A stretch of 64,000 nucleotides of DNA from Roseovarius sp. THAF27 (GTDB lineage Bacteria; Pseudomonadota; Alphaproteobacteria; Rhodobacterales; Rhodobacteraceae): assembly GCF_009363655.1 (NCBI RefSeq), contig NZ_CP045393.1:1240001-1304000 (forward strand), given 5' to 3'. Within the stretch, counting starts at the first letter, position 1; each line of letters opens with the position of its first letter. Below the pieces are notes generated by a model, which was not told the DNA's origin, made no database searches, and worked only from the letters and a program-made list of their open reading frames with translations. Made by a program: the position numbers and the translations under genes. Below, in pieces: positions 1 to 8,530 of this stretch.

Positions 1-184
1 CTGCCTTCCTTTATCCGTCCGCGGTCTTGTGCCGCGTGACCCAGGCGCATTCGTCTGCTGCTCTTGCGCCGGTTGTTTCCAACGCGGATACAGAGCCTCC
101 GTGGCCGGAAGGCGGGAGATTTTTGGCGATTTTGAGATAAATTGGGTCTTTTTGCGGGCGTGACCGTCGGGCGGCAGACGAGCG
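1..184. other. Non-coding left edge
   Basis: I see no convincing open reading frame, RNA gene or strong terminator in these 184 bases. They lie downstream of the leftward YjbR-family gene, so they may hold its transcription end or the end of a neighbour outside the window. Confidence 0.4.
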
Positions 185-541
185 TCAGAGACCCAGCTCG
201 GCCCGCTTCTTTTTGGTCAGGCCGGCCACGACCATGTCGTAGGAGGCCCTAAGATGGTCCCTCAGGCTGTCGTCGGAGAGGCCCGGGTCGGCATGCACCT
301 GGAGCCATTTCATGCCGCGGGAGGCGAGATAGGGGGCCGGGCGGATGCCGGGCTGGTCCCGGAGCACGTCAAAGGCGATGTCGGAGGCCTTGAACGTGTA
401 GGCGACGCGCCCCTGGTTCCAGCCGGCGATGGCAAAGACCTTGCCGCCGACCTTCCAGACATCCGCGTTGCCCCATTGCACGACATGGCTGGTGGCGGGC
501 AGCGCCGCGCAGAAGGTCATGAACGCGTCGCGGGGCAGCAT
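185..541 (-). CDS. MmcQ/YjbR family protein
   Basis: This 118-residue protein matches the small single-domain MmcQ/YjbR family (CyaY-like fold). Members are often called DNA-binding, but their molecular function is poorly defined. Visible family traits are the N-terminal helix (PRDAFMTFCAALP), the VWKVGGKVFA strand pair, the hydrophobic core around residues 45-75 and the LRASYDMV helix with a basic C-terminal tail. The chosen ATG gives the usual length for the family. The gene lies 2 nt downstream of the short-chain dehydrogenase on the same strand, so the two are probably cotranscribed. Family assignment is fairly firm; the biological role is unknown. Confidence 0.8.
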   Translation of the reverse strand: MLPRDAFMTFCAALPATSHVVQWGNADVWKVGGKVFAIAGWNQGRVAYTFKASDIAFDVLRDQPGIRPAPYLASRGMKWLQVHADPGLSDDSLRDHLRASYDMVVAGLTKKKRAELGL

Positions 542-543
542 TG

Positions 544-1299
544 TCAGACTTGGCCGCCGGCGATTTCGATGGTCTGGCCGTTGACGCTTTCGGATCCCGG
601 ACCGCAGAGCCACGCGACGGCGGCGGCGACCTCGTCGGGGGCGATCAGGCGCTTGTGGCGGTTGGCGTCGACCATCATGGAACGGGCGGTGTCGGCGTCG
701 ACCCCGGCGCGGGCGCTGATGGCATCGACATTGCGGGTGATGATGTCGGTGTCGACATAGCCCGGGCAGACCGCGTTGAAGGTGAAGGGGCTGCCCATGT
801 AATCCTCGGAAAGGGCGCGGATGAGGCCGATCAGCCCGTGCTTGGAGGCAGAGTAGGCGGCGGCGCCCTTGAGGCCCCTGAGCCCCGCGATGGAGGAGAT
901 CGCCACCACGCGCCCCCAGTCGGTGGTTTTCATGGAGGCCATCGCGCTGCGGATGGTCCAGAACGCACCGTCGAGGTTGGTGGCCATGGTGCGGTGCCAG
1001 AAATCGGTATCGGTCTTCGACAGGCTGCGGCCCTCGGCGATGCCGGCATTGGGCACGCAGATCTGGATCGGGCCGCGTGCGGCGACGGAGGCGGCGATGC
1101 CTTCGACCACGCTGGCCTCGTCGCGCACGTCCATCGGTTGCGGGTGCAGGCCGTGGCCGCTGGCGGCCTTTTCCAGAACCTCGGGGCGGCGGCCGGTGAT
1201 GGTGACGTCGGCGCCGTTGTCTTGCAGCGCGCGGGCGATGGCCAGACCGATGCCGGTGCCGCCGCCGGTGACCAGTGCGTGTTTTCCTGTCAGTGTCAT
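544..1299 (-). CDS. SDR-family NAD(P)-dependent oxidoreductase
   Basis: This is a classical short-chain dehydrogenase of 251 residues. The nucleotide-binding motif TGGGTGIG is at residues 11-18, the NAG motif near 84-86, a catalytic serine in AISSIAG near 136, and the YxxxK pair at Tyr149 and Lys153. The late CPGYVDTDI segment and a C-terminal G-Q-T-I-E-I-A-G-G end are typical of 3-hydroxyacyl/3-oxoacyl dehydrogenases, so 3-hydroxybutyrate-type or 3-hydroxyacyl-CoA-type activity is plausible but not proven. The ATG chosen starts the MTLTGKHALVTGG fold directly. An in-frame ATG two codons upstream is also possible. A longer reading frame runs through the palindromic repeat upstream and is unlikely to be translated. 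Confidence 0.85.
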   Translation of the reverse strand: MTLTGKHALVTGGGTGIGLAIARALQDNGADVTITGRRPEVLEKAASGHGLHPQPMDVRDEASVVEGIAASVAARGPIQICVPNAGIAEGRSLSKTDTDFWHRTMATNLDGAFWTIRSAMASMKTTDWGRVVAISSIAGLRGLKGAAAYSASKHGLIGLIRALSEDYMGSPFTFNAVCPGYVDTDIITRNVDAISARAGVDADTARSMMVDANRHKRLIAPDEVAAAVAWLCGPGSESVNGQTIEIAGGQV

Positions 1300-1341
1300 G
1301 CGCATGACTGTGCCGCAGGCCGGACGGCTTGCCAAGGGCGC

Positions 1342-1408
1342 GATTTCTGCGGCAGAAATCGGGATGGAAAATGCGTATTTTCCATTCCAAAATTTGCACA
1401 AATTTTGG
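1342..1408. repeat. Triple-palindrome intergenic repeat, copy 1
   Basis: Three consecutive inverted repeats sit end to end between the divergent dehydrogenase and methyltransferase genes. They are 1342-1360 (9-nt arms around one base), 1364-1385 (9-nt arms around GCGT) and 1387-1408 (9-nt arms around GCAC). The arms are AT-rich in a GC-rich neighbourhood. A very similar triple array with the same order of arm sequences occurs at 16080-16147. Each can form a short hairpin in DNA or RNA. The function is unknown. Confidence 0.85.
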
Positions 1409-1430
1409 ACCCGCCCAGAAGGAGACCGGC

Positions 1431-1883
1431 GTGCTGAAATGGATCGACATACCGCCCGTGTGGCTGGCCGGGGCGGCGGCGCTGGCGTGGGTGCAGGCGT
1501 CGCACTATCCGGCAGCGCTGAGCTTTGGCGGGGCCTGGGCGGATTTCGCGGGCGGGCTGCTGGTGGGAGCGGGGCTGGTGCTGATGGCGCTGGCGCTGAT
1601 CGAGCTGAGGCGCCACCGGACCACGCCGATTCCGCATCTGGAGGCAGAGCGGCTGGTGACCTCGGGTATCTACAAGCGCAGCCGCAACCCGATCTACCTG
1701 GGCGACGCGCTGATCCTTGCGGGGCTGATCCTGCGCTGGGACGCGGTGCTGAGCCTGCCGCTGGTACCGATTTTCCTCTGGGTGATCGAGCGGCGCTTCA
1801 TCCTGCCCGAGGAGGACCGACTGCGACGAAAGTTTCGAATGAATTTCGCGCAATACTGTCATAAGACCCGACGTTGGGTTTGA
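1431..1883 (+). CDS. Isoprenylcysteine carboxyl methyltransferase-family membrane protein
   Basis: This 150-residue integral membrane protein belongs to the ICMT/PEMT-like methyltransferase superfamily. It has about four hydrophobic segments (near 8-20, 33-52, 87-102 and 108-124). The diagnostic block V-T-S-G-I-Y-K-R-S-R-N-P-I-Y-L-G sits near 75-90 and a C-terminal E-E-x-x-L-R-R-K-F block follows. These contribute the SAM-binding pocket in the family. The GTG start is chosen because AAGGAG lies 6 nt upstream; longer in-frame starts would translate the palindromic repeat. The substrate is unknown, since bacterial members are not known to act on prenylated proteins. Confidence 0.8.
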   Translation: MLKWIDIPPVWLAGAAALAWVQASHYPAALSFGGAWADFAGGLLVGAGLVLMALALIELRRHRTTPIPHLEAERLVTSGIYKRSRNPIYLGDALILAGLILRWDAVLSLPLVPIFLWVIERRFILPEEDRLRRKFRMNFAQYCHKTRRWV

Positions 1884-2015
1884 CACCCTGCGACAATCGC
1901 TACATTCCAAGGTGATAAATTTTGTGTGATAAGGCGTACCCGACCTTTAGGGTGCGGAAAGCGACAGGCCGAGGGGCCGCCACAAGTGACCGTCAGAAAA
2001 CGGGGGGAGTGAAAG

Positions 2016-3590
2016 TTGAAGATCGGAACACCAAAAGAGGTGATGGAAGGCGAAGCGCGGGTGGCGATGACGCCGGACTCGGCGCTGCAACTTCAGAAGC
2101 TGGGCCATGATTGTGCCATCGAGGCCGGAGCGGGCGAGGCCGCCGGTTTTTCGGATGCCGATTACAAGGAGGCCGGTGTCGAGATCATCAAGTCGGCCGC
2201 GGCGCTGTGGAAGGCCAGCGACATCGTCGTCAAGGTGCGCGTGCCCACCGACACCGAGGTCAAGCGCCTGACCAAGGGCCAGACCCTTATTTCCTTCTTC
2301 AACCCCGGTGGCAACGAAGAGCAGATGAAGATCGCCGCCGAGAAGGGCGCGACCGTCATCGCGATGGAATCGGTGCCGCGGATCAGCCGCGCGCAGAAGA
2401 TGGACGCGTTGTCGTCCATGGCCAATATCGCCGGCTATCGCGCGGTGATCGAGGCGGGCAGCAATTTCGGCCGTTTCTTCACCGGGCAGGTCACTGCTGC
2501 GGGCAAGGTGCCGCCGGCCAAGGTGCTGGTGGTCGGTGCCGGTGTGGCGGGGCTTGCCGCGATCGGCACCTCGACCAGCCTGGGCGCGATCACATACGCC
2601 TTCGACGTGCGGCCCGAAGTGGCCGAGCAGATCGAATCGATGGGGGCCGAGTTCGTGTTCCTCGATTTCGAGGAGGAGCAGAAGGACGGGTCGTCGACCG
2701 GCGGCTATGCCGCGCCCTCGAGCCCCGAGTTCCAGGAAAAGCAGCTTGAGAAATTCCGCGAGCTGGCGCCGGACATCGACATCGTCATCACCACGGCCCT
2801 GATCCCGAACCGGCCCGCGCCGGTGCTGTGGACCAAGGACATGGTCGAGATGATGAAGCCGGGGTCGGTGATCGTGGACCTGGCCGCCGAGCGCGGCGGC
2901 AACTGCGAGTTGACCGAGAAGGACAAGAAGATCGTCACCGACAACAAGGTGACCATCGTGGGCTATACCGACTTTCCCAGCCGGATGGCGACGCAATCCT
3001 CGACGCTTTATGCCACCAACATCCGTCACATGATGACCGACCTGACGCCCGAAAAGGACGGCAAGGTCGATCACAACATGGAAGACGACGTGATCCGGGG
3101 CGCGACGGTCACCCACAAGGGCGAGGTCACCTATCCGCCGCCACCGCCCAAGGTGTCGGCCATCGCCGCGGCCCCGAAGAAGGAAAAGCCCAAGGAACTG
3201 ACGCCGGAAGAGAAGAAGGCGCAGGAAGTGGCGGCCTTCAAGAAGCAGACGATGAACCAGGTGGGCCTGCTGGGCGTTGGCGCGTTCCTGGTGCTGCTGG
3301 TCGGCACCGTGGCGCCGGCGAGCTTCATGCAGCATTTCATCGTCTTCGTGTTGTCGGTCTTCATCGGGTTCCAGGTGATCTGGGGCGTGGCGCACAGCCT
3401 GCACACGCCGCTGATGGCGGTGACGAACGCGATCTCCTCGATCATCATCCTGGGGGCGCTGACACAGATCGGCTCGACCTCCTACCTCATCACGCTGCTG
3501 GCCGGTCTCGGCATCTTCATGGCGGCGATCAACATTTTCGGCGGCTTCCTGGTGACACGGCGCATGCTCGCCATGTTCCAGAAATCGTAA
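2016..3590 (+). CDS. pntA: NAD(P) transhydrogenase subunit alpha (PntA)
   Basis: PntA is the NAD(H)-binding part of the proton-translocating transhydrogenase, which makes NADPH from NADH using the membrane proton gradient. The 524-residue protein has the full E. coli-like architecture. An alanine dehydrogenase/PNT N-terminal domain begins KIGTPKEV, a Rossmann domain contains VLVVGAGVAGLAAIG near 170-184, and an Ala/Pro/Lys linker near 370-400 is followed by about four transmembrane helices. The start is a TTG preceded by GGGGGAG at suitable spacing; no better ATG or GTG lies in frame. A TTGACA hexamer overlaps the stop of the upstream gene and may be the -35 box. pntB follows after 14 nt. Confidence 0.95.
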   Translation: MKIGTPKEVMEGEARVAMTPDSALQLQKLGHDCAIEAGAGEAAGFSDADYKEAGVEIIKSAAALWKASDIVVKVRVPTDTEVKRLTKGQTLISFFNPGGNEEQMKIAAEKGATVIAMESVPRISRAQKMDALSSMANIAGYRAVIEAGSNFGRFFTGQVTAAGKVPPAKVLVVGAGVAGLAAIGTSTSLGAITYAFDVRPEVAEQIESMGAEFVFLDFEEEQKDGSSTGGYAAPSSPEFQEKQLEKFRELAPDIDIVITTALIPNRPAPVLWTKDMVEMMKPGSVIVDLAAERGGNCELTEKDKKIVTDNKVTIVGYTDFPSRMATQSSTLYATNIRHMMTDLTPEKDGKVDHNMEDDVIRGATVTHKGEVTYPPPPPKVSAIAAAPKKEKPKELTPEEKKAQEVAAFKKQTMNQVGLLGVGAFLVLLVGTVAPASFMQHFIVFVLSVFIGFQVIWGVAHSLHTPLMAVTNAISSIIILGALTQIGSTSYLITLLAGLGIFMAAINIFGGFLVTRRMLAMFQKS

Positions 3591-3604
3591 GGGGGTAAGG
3601 GACG

Positions 3605-5089
3605 ATGGATTTCGGATTTACCATTGCGGCCTATGCGGTCGCGGCAGTTCTCTTCATCCTCAGCCTGGGTGGTCTGTCGGGGCAGGAAAGCGCGAAACGC
3701 GCGGTGTGGTACGGCATTGCCGGCATGGCGATTGCGGTTCTGGCGACGCTGATCGGCCCCGGTGCGGGCCTCTGGCTGGTGTCACTGATCATGATCGCGG
3801 GCGGCGCGGTGGTGGGCTATCAGCTGGCCACCAAGGTGCAGATGACGCAGATGCCCGAGCTGGTGGCGATCATGCACTCGCTCGTCGGTCTGGCCGCGGT
3901 CTTCGTGGGCTTCAACGCGGATATCGAGCTGGGGCGCGTGGCGGCGCAGTTCGCCGATGCGGGCCTGCCCTTCCCGCGGCCCGAGGAAGTGACGGCGGAA
4001 GGCGTGGCCTTTGCCAAGCAGTTCACCGGATTCGCCGCGATCGTCGCCAAGAAGACGGCGGTGGAAGTGTCGATCCTCAAGGTCGAGCTGGTGCTGGGCA
4101 TCTGGATCGGTGCGGTGACCTTCACCGGGTCGGTGATTGCCTATGGCAAGCTGGCGGGCAAGGTCGACTCGGCCGCCACGAAGCTGCCGGGCGGGCATAT
4201 CCTGAACGCGGCGGCGGCAGCCTTGTCGCTGGTGCTGGCGATCATGTACCTGAGCGGGTCGGGCAGCTGGACGCTGGTCGTTCTGACGCTGCTGGCGCTT
4301 TTCATCGGCTATCACCTGATCATGGGGATCGGCGGTGCGGACATGCCCGTGGTGGTCTCGATGCTGAACAGCTATTCCGGCTGGGCGGCGGCGGCCATCG
4401 GCTTCAGCCTCGGCAATGACCTCTTGATCGTTGTGGGTGCGCTTGTGGGCTCGTCGGGTGCGATCCTGAGCTACATCATGTGCAAGGCCATGAACCGGTC
4501 CTTTGTCAGCGTGATTCTGGGCGGCTTTGGCGGGTCCAGCGGTCCGGCGGCGGAAGTCGAGGGCGAGCAGGTGCCGATCGACGCCGACGGCGTGGCCAAT
4601 GCCCTGAACGAAGCCGACAGCGTTATCATCGTGCCGGGCTACGGAATGGCGGTGGCGCAGGCACAGCAGGCGGTCAGCGAGCTGACCAACAAGCTGCGGG
4701 CTCAAGGCAAGGAAGTGCGGTTCGCGATTCACCCCGTCGCGGGGCGTCTGCCGGGGCACATGAACGTGCTGCTGGCAGAGGCCAAGGTGCCGTATGACAT
4801 CGTGCTGGAGATGGAGGAGATCAACGACGATTTCCCCGATACGGACGTGGTGATCGTGATCGGCTCGAACGACATCGTGAACCCCGCCGCGCAGGACGAT
4901 CCCAACAGCCCCATCGCCGGGATGCCGGTGCTGGAGGTCTGGAAGGCCAAGAACGTGTTCGTGTCCAAGCGCGGGCAGGGCACGGGGTATTCCGGCATCG
5001 AGAACCCGCTGTTCTTCAAGGACAACACGCGGATGTTCTATGGCGATGCCAAGGACAGCGTGACGGCGCTGTTGTCGAAGATCGGGTAA
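3605..5089 (+). CDS. pntB: NAD(P) transhydrogenase subunit beta (PntB)
   Basis: PntB carries most of the membrane domain and the NADP(H)-binding domain III of transhydrogenase. The 494-residue protein starts with about nine hydrophobic helices up to near residue 310. A soluble domain follows with the family fingerprint [13 protein letters not shown], then [18 protein letters not shown] and the late [16 protein letters not shown] segment that closes over NADP. Length and order match the family. A strong hairpin terminator lies 25 nt after the stop, so pntA-pntB form one transcription unit. Confidence 0.96.
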   Translation: MDFGFTIAAYAVAAVLFILSLGGLSGQESAKRAVWYGIAGMAIAVLATLIGPGAGLWLVSLIMIAGGAVVGYQLATKVQMTQMPELVAIMHSLVGLAAVFVGFNADIELGRVAAQFADAGLPFPRPEEVTAEGVAFAKQFTGFAAIVAKKTAVEVSILKVELVLGIWIGAVTFTGSVIAYGKLAGKVDSAATKLPGGHILNAAAAALSLVLAIMYLSGSGSWTLVVLTLLALFIGYHLIMGIGGADMPVVVSMLNSYSGWAAAAIGFSLGNDLLIVVGALVGSSGAILSYIMCKAMNRSFVSVILGGFGGSSGPAAEVEGEQVPIDADGVANALNEADSVIIVPGYGMAVAQAQQAVSELTNKLRAQGKEVRFAIHPVAGRLPGHMNVLLAEAKVPYDIVLEMEEINDDFPDTDVVIVIGSNDIVNPAAQDDPNSPIAGMPVLEVWKAKNVFVSKRGQGTGYSGIENPLFFKDNTRMFYGDAKDSVTALLSKIG

Positions 5090-5113
5090 GGCCCGGCCTT
5101 ATGGAATTGGAAA

Positions 5114-5139
5114 GGGCCCGCCGGCTGGCGGGCCTTTTT
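5114..5139 (+). terminator. Intrinsic terminator after pntB
   Basis: An 8-bp GC-only stem (GGCCCGCC / GGCGGGCC) with a 4-nt loop is followed directly by five T residues. It sits 25 nt downstream of the pntB stop codon on the same strand and is a textbook rho-independent terminator. Confidence 0.9.
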
Positions 5140-5157
5140 CGTTGGGGCGCGGCGGAG

Positions 5158-5178
5158 GTCCCGGATCAGGTCCGGGAC
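5158..5178. repeat. GC-rich inverted repeat (CCGGATCAGGTCCGG family)
   Basis: Perfect 8-nt arms GTCCCGGA / TCCGGGAC surround TCAGG. Close relatives in this window lie at 13098-13120, 35625-35645, 49540-49560 and 49581-49601, all between genes. No T-tract follows, so it is not a standard terminator. Confidence 0.75.
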
Positions 5179-5201
5179 GTCTGGGCGGGTGCCGTTGCGG
5201 G

Positions 5202-5230
5202 TTGCAAAACGTATATACAATGAATATAGA
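5202..5230 (+). promoter_or_regulatory. Putative sigma-70-type promoter for the lysine-rich small protein
   Basis: TTGCAA and TATAGA are separated by exactly 17 nt in a markedly AT-rich patch, about 60 nt before the 39-codon reading frame. Spacing and base composition fit a housekeeping promoter. It is a prediction from the sequence only. Confidence 0.55.
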
Positions 5231-5292
5231 TTTAATATGCGCTCGTCGTAGGTACGGCAGGAGGCGCAGGACATATCTGAAAGGAAGACACG

Positions 5293-5412
5293 ATGGCGAA
5301 GAAAGCCAAGATCAAATCGCTGAAACAGGAAGTGGCAGACCGCAAGAAGAAGGTCGCCAAGCAGGAGGCCAAGCTGAAGAAGGCCAAGAAGGCGCTGAAG
5401 AAAGCGGCCTGA
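5293..5412 (+). CDS. Small lysine-rich coiled-coil protein (39 aa)
   Basis: This short reading frame has a promoter-like element upstream, AAGGAAG about 7 nt before the ATG and a hairpin terminator after it, so it is framed as an independent gene. Of 39 residues 16 are lysine, with alanines and spaced aliphatic residues, which predicts one amphipathic, strongly basic helix. Such a peptide could bind nucleic acid or an acidic partner, but no family can be assigned by eye. It is short enough to be missed by automatic annotation. The gene stands alone between pntB and the DUF3422 gene. Expression is unproven. Confidence 0.6.
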   Translation: MAKKAKIKSLKQEVADRKKKVAKQEAKLKKAKKALKKAA

Positions 5413-5436
5413 GCAATAAGCGGGCAGGATTGGAAA

Positions 5437-5468
5437 GGGGCGTCGGGCGTGGGTTCGGCGCCCTTTTT
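5437..5468 (+). terminator. Probable terminator after the lysine-rich small gene
   Basis: GGGCG (5438-5442) can pair with CGCCC (5459-5463) across a 16-nt loop, followed by TTTTT. The stem is short but position and T-tract, 25 nt after the stop codon, support termination. Confidence 0.55.
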
Positions 5469-5482
5469 CGTGTGGTGCGCGC

Positions 5483-5503
5483 GTGGGTTTTCACCCACCC
5501 TAC
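5483..5503. repeat. GTGGGTTTTCACCCAC palindromic repeat, copy 1
   Basis: Inverted repeat GTGGGT / ACCCAC with a TTTC centre, followed by CCTAC. It belongs to a family seen also at 6962-7005, 13063-13085, 47138-47163 and 49628-49654. It lies in the intergenic gap upstream of the DUF3422 gene. Confidence 0.8.
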
Positions 5504-5661
5504 CGAGCGGTGGATGGAGAACGTGCGTTCAGGGCCGAAACCGGCTAAATTTGCGCCAGTATACAGTTGCATTCCGCTAAGTTATTGAAAGTGCGCTTCA
5601 ATCTATTTTCATCTCCGGGCCGTGTCGCTAGGGTGCCGGGACATGTCAGGACGCGAGAGCC

Positions 5662-6942
5662 ATGCCGCCCATTGAAGATCATCCGCTGCGATACGAGCTG
5701 TCGAACGAGCTGCACGCGCGGCCCTTTCCCAACCTGAGCGCACCGGCGACCGGAGTCTTCCTGGCGATCAAGCGGGTCGAGGGGGCGGCGGCGCGGGACC
5801 GGGGCGATGACCTGGCGCATCTGACGGCGCTACTGGACCGCTATGGCGCGGTGCATCCCAAGCCGGGTGCCTCGCATTATTCCGGCGATATCGGCAAGCA
5901 CCATCTGAAATGGGAGCGGCACACCGAGTTCGTCACCTATACCGCGTTCCGTGACGGGGTCAGCGACCGGCCCTTCGATCCGGCGGAGTTCGAGGTCTTT
6001 CCGGGCGACTGGCTGAGCGAGGCGCCGGGGCACCGGATGACCTCGGCCATGGTTCGGATCGAGACGCAGAAGGACGAGGACACGGTGCGCCGGAACATCC
6101 ACGACTGGTTCGTGGCCGACAGCGTGGCCGTGGCACGGGTGCTGGACGACAGCGCCATCATCGCGGGCGATTTCCGCATCGACCCGGCGGGGCATCTGCG
6201 GTTCATGGTCAATGCGTCGGCCGATATCGGCACGCGGCGCATGGGGCGCGTGGTGCAGCGCCTGTTCGAGATCGAGACCTACAAGACCATGTCGATGCTG
6301 GGCTTTGCCAGGGTGGGCGAGATGCGGCCCGACATGGGCGCGCTGGAAGAGCGGCTGACGCATCTGATCAGCAACATGCCGGGCGGGTCGGTGGCCGCGG
6401 AGGACACGCTGGACGATCTGCTGGAGATCTCGGCCAAGCTGGAGGGGATGGTGGCGCGGTCGTCCTATCGCTTTGGCGCCACTTCGGCCTATGAGCAGAT
6501 CGTGAAGCAGCGGATCACGGTGCTGCGCGAGGAGCGGTTCAACGGGCGGCAGACCTTTGGTGAATTCATGATGCGCCGCTATGATCCGGCGATGCGCACG
6601 GTGCTGTCGACCAAAGAACGGCTGGACGCGATGTCGGATCGGGCGATGCGGGCCGGTGAGTTGCTTCGGACTCGGGTGGATGTGGAGCGGAGCGCGCAGA
6701 ACCAGGATTTGCTGGAGAGCATGAACAAGCGCGCGGATTTGCAGCTTCGCCTGCAACGCACGGTCGAGGGGCTGTCGGTGGTGGCGATCAGTTACTACGC
6801 GGTGTCGCTGGCGGGGTATCTTCTCTACCCGCTGACCGAGCCGACGGGGATGTCGAAGGAGATGCTGACGGCGATCGTGGCGCTGCCGGTGGTGGCGGCG
6901 GTGTGGTGGATGATCAAGCGGGTGCGCGACAAGTTGGATTAG
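5662..6942 (+). CDS. DUF3422 family membrane-anchored protein
   Basis: The 426-residue protein matches the DUF3422 family, which is widespread in alphaproteobacteria and has no established function. The N-terminus has the family signature D-H-P-L-R-Y-E-L-S-N-E-L-H-A-R-P-F (residues 5-21). The middle is a long predicted helical region, and the C-terminus has two hydrophobic segments (near 367-387 and 398-416) ending in a basic tail. That topology places the bulk of the protein in the cytoplasm, anchored by its C-terminus. The gene is monocistronic, with repeats on both sides. Confidence 0.85.
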   Translation: MPPIEDHPLRYELSNELHARPFPNLSAPATGVFLAIKRVEGAAARDRGDDLAHLTALLDRYGAVHPKPGASHYSGDIGKHHLKWERHTEFVTYTAFRDGVSDRPFDPAEFEVFPGDWLSEAPGHRMTSAMVRIETQKDEDTVRRNIHDWFVADSVAVARVLDDSAIIAGDFRIDPAGHLRFMVNASADIGTRRMGRVVQRLFEIETYKTMSMLGFARVGEMRPDMGALEERLTHLISNMPGGSVAAEDTLDDLLEISAKLEGMVARSSYRFGATSAYEQIVKQRITVLREERFNGRQTFGEFMMRRYDPAMRTVLSTKERLDAMSDRAMRAGELLRTRVDVERSAQNQDLLESMNKRADLQLRLQRTVEGLSVVAISYYAVSLAGYLLYPLTEPTGMSKEMLTAIVALPVVAAVWWMIKRVRDKLD

Positions 6943-6961
6943 GGGCGGCGTACCCGCCATA

Positions 6962-7005
6962 GGTGGGTTTTCACCCACCAAAGGTGGGTTTTCACCCACC
7001 CTACG
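6962..7005. repeat. Tandem GTGGGTTTTCACCCAC palindromes, copies 2 and 3
   Basis: Two identical 18-nt palindromes (6962-6979 and 6983-7000) are separated by three A residues. The second is followed by CTACG, the same tail seen at other copies. They lie between the DUF3422 gene and the MFS gene. Confidence 0.85.
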
Positions 7006-7149
7006 TAGCGGCGCGGCGTGGGTTGTCGTCCAATTTAGGCGGTGTCGCGGGGGGACGCCAAAGCGGCGTCGGTGGGACGACGGCGGTGGGGGACGCTGGC
7101 AGGAGTGACGGCAGGGCATAGGGGCTGCCGAATCGAAAAGGGGCACGCG

Positions 7150-8403
7150 ATGTTTCAGGCTTTTGCGGGGATCTGGGCGCTGCTGATCGGGATCGTGCTG
7201 ATCATGCTGGGCAACGGGATGCATTTCACGCTGATCGGTCTGCGCGGGGATATCGAGGGGTTTTCCTCGGGCGAACTGGCGGTGGTGACATCGGGCTATT
7301 TCGTGGGCTTTCTGCTGGGCGCGCGCTATGCGCCGCGGCTGATCCGGCGGGTCGGGCACGTGCGGGTCTTCGCCGCCCTGGGCAGCTTCATGTCGGCGGG
7401 GCTCATTGCCTTTCCGCTGCTGGCCGAGCCCTGGGCCTGGACCTGCCTGCGGATCCTGATCGGGTTTGCCATGTCGGGCATTTACGTGACTGCGGAAAGC
7501 TGGCTGAACAACGCGGCGACGAACGAGACGCGGGGCAAGGTTCTGTCGGCCTACATGATCGCGCAGACGCTGGGCATCATCGGGGCGCAGGGGCTGTTGA
7601 ACCTGGGCGAGACGGCGGGGGCGTCGCTGTTCATCGGGGCGTCGATCCTGGTGTCGGTGTCCTTTGCGCCGATCCTGCTGTCGGTGACGCCGGTACCGGC
7701 GGCGGAGGTGATCCGTGCGATGCCGTTGCGGGAGCTCTTCACCGGCTCGCCGCTGGGCACGGTGGGGATCTTCCTGCTGGGCAGTCTTTATGCGACTCAG
7801 TCCGGGATGGGCGCGGTTTACGGCGCGCAGATCGGCATGGGAAAGGGCGAGATCGCGCTGTTCATCGCGATGCTGTTCGGGGGCGCGTTGGTGCTGCAAT
7901 ACCCCATCGGCTGGCTGTCGGACCGGATCGACCGGCGCAAGGTGATCTTCGGTGCGGCGGCGCTGGGGGCTGCGTTCTGCCTGCTGGGCTGGGCCATGGG
8001 CGGGACGTTCTGGCCGCTGATGGCGGCGGCCTTCCTGACCGGGGGCGTGACGACGCCGCTGTATTCGCTGCTCTTGGCCTATACCAACGATTTCCTGCCG
8101 GTTGAGGACATGGCGGCGGCGTCGGGCGGGCTGGTGCTGACCTTCGGGATCGGGGCCATCCTGGGCCCGCTGGCGGCGGGCTGGGTGATGGACGTATCAG
8201 GGCCGGCGGCGTTCTGGCTGGTGCTGGCGGCGGCGTTCGCGGCGATTGCGGCCTATGCCGCCTACCGGATGACGAAACGGGCCGCGACGCCGGTGGACGA
8301 GACCGAGAGCTACCTGGGCGTGCTGCCGGCCTCGTCGGCCTTCGTGGTCGAGGCGGCGGGCACGTGGTCGGCGGAGCAGGGGGAAGACGACGCCGACGCC
8401 TGA
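7150..8403 (+). CDS. MFS transporter
   Basis: The 417-residue protein has twelve evenly spaced hydrophobic helices and major facilitator signatures: a G-A-R-Y-A-P-R-L-I-R-R-V-G loop between helices 2 and 3, and G-W-L-S-D-R-I-D-R-R-K in the equivalent loop of the second half. The chosen ATG gives the first helix directly at the N-terminus and has an AAAAGGGG ribosome-binding stretch just upstream. The ORF can be extended 36 codons, but that part is Arg/Gly-rich and not membrane-like. The closest match by eye is the YcaD-like group of MFS proteins. The substrate cannot be named from sequence. Confidence 0.85.
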   Translation: MFQAFAGIWALLIGIVLIMLGNGMHFTLIGLRGDIEGFSSGELAVVTSGYFVGFLLGARYAPRLIRRVGHVRVFAALGSFMSAGLIAFPLLAEPWAWTCLRILIGFAMSGIYVTAESWLNNAATNETRGKVLSAYMIAQTLGIIGAQGLLNLGETAGASLFIGASILVSVSFAPILLSVTPVPAAEVIRAMPLRELFTGSPLGTVGIFLLGSLYATQSGMGAVYGAQIGMGKGEIALFIAMLFGGALVLQYPIGWLSDRIDRRKVIFGAAALGAAFCLLGWAMGGTFWPLMAAAFLTGGVTTPLYSLLLAYTNDFLPVEDMAAASGGLVLTFGIGAILGPLAAGWVMDVSGPAAFWLVLAAAFAAIAAYAAYRMTKRAATPVDETESYLGVLPASSAFVVEAAGTWSAEQGEDDADA

Positions 8404-8530
8404 CGCGCGGGGCCGATGCCCTGCTTTTTGCTTTACAGGTTGCGCATACTCGCCTTAGGTCGAGGGATTGGTTCTCGTACCCGTCTTTTTTAGTACCTGC
8501 AAATTCGGAACTCGCACCGGGGACATTGAA

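Noticed and set aside
1947-3404. Long minus-strand frame antisense to pntA
   Set aside because: It is a high-GC shadow of pntA, rich in His/Arg/Gly with no domain, no start signal and no conserved motif.
6962-7000. CRISPR array
   Set aside because: The two 18-nt copies are palindromes separated by only 3 nt; there are no unique spacers and no cas genes.
5830-7899. 689-codon minus-strand frame across the DUF3422 and MFS genes
   Set aside because: It runs antisense to two well-supported genes and is an Arg/His/Pro-rich low-complexity translation, typical of high-GC shadow frames.
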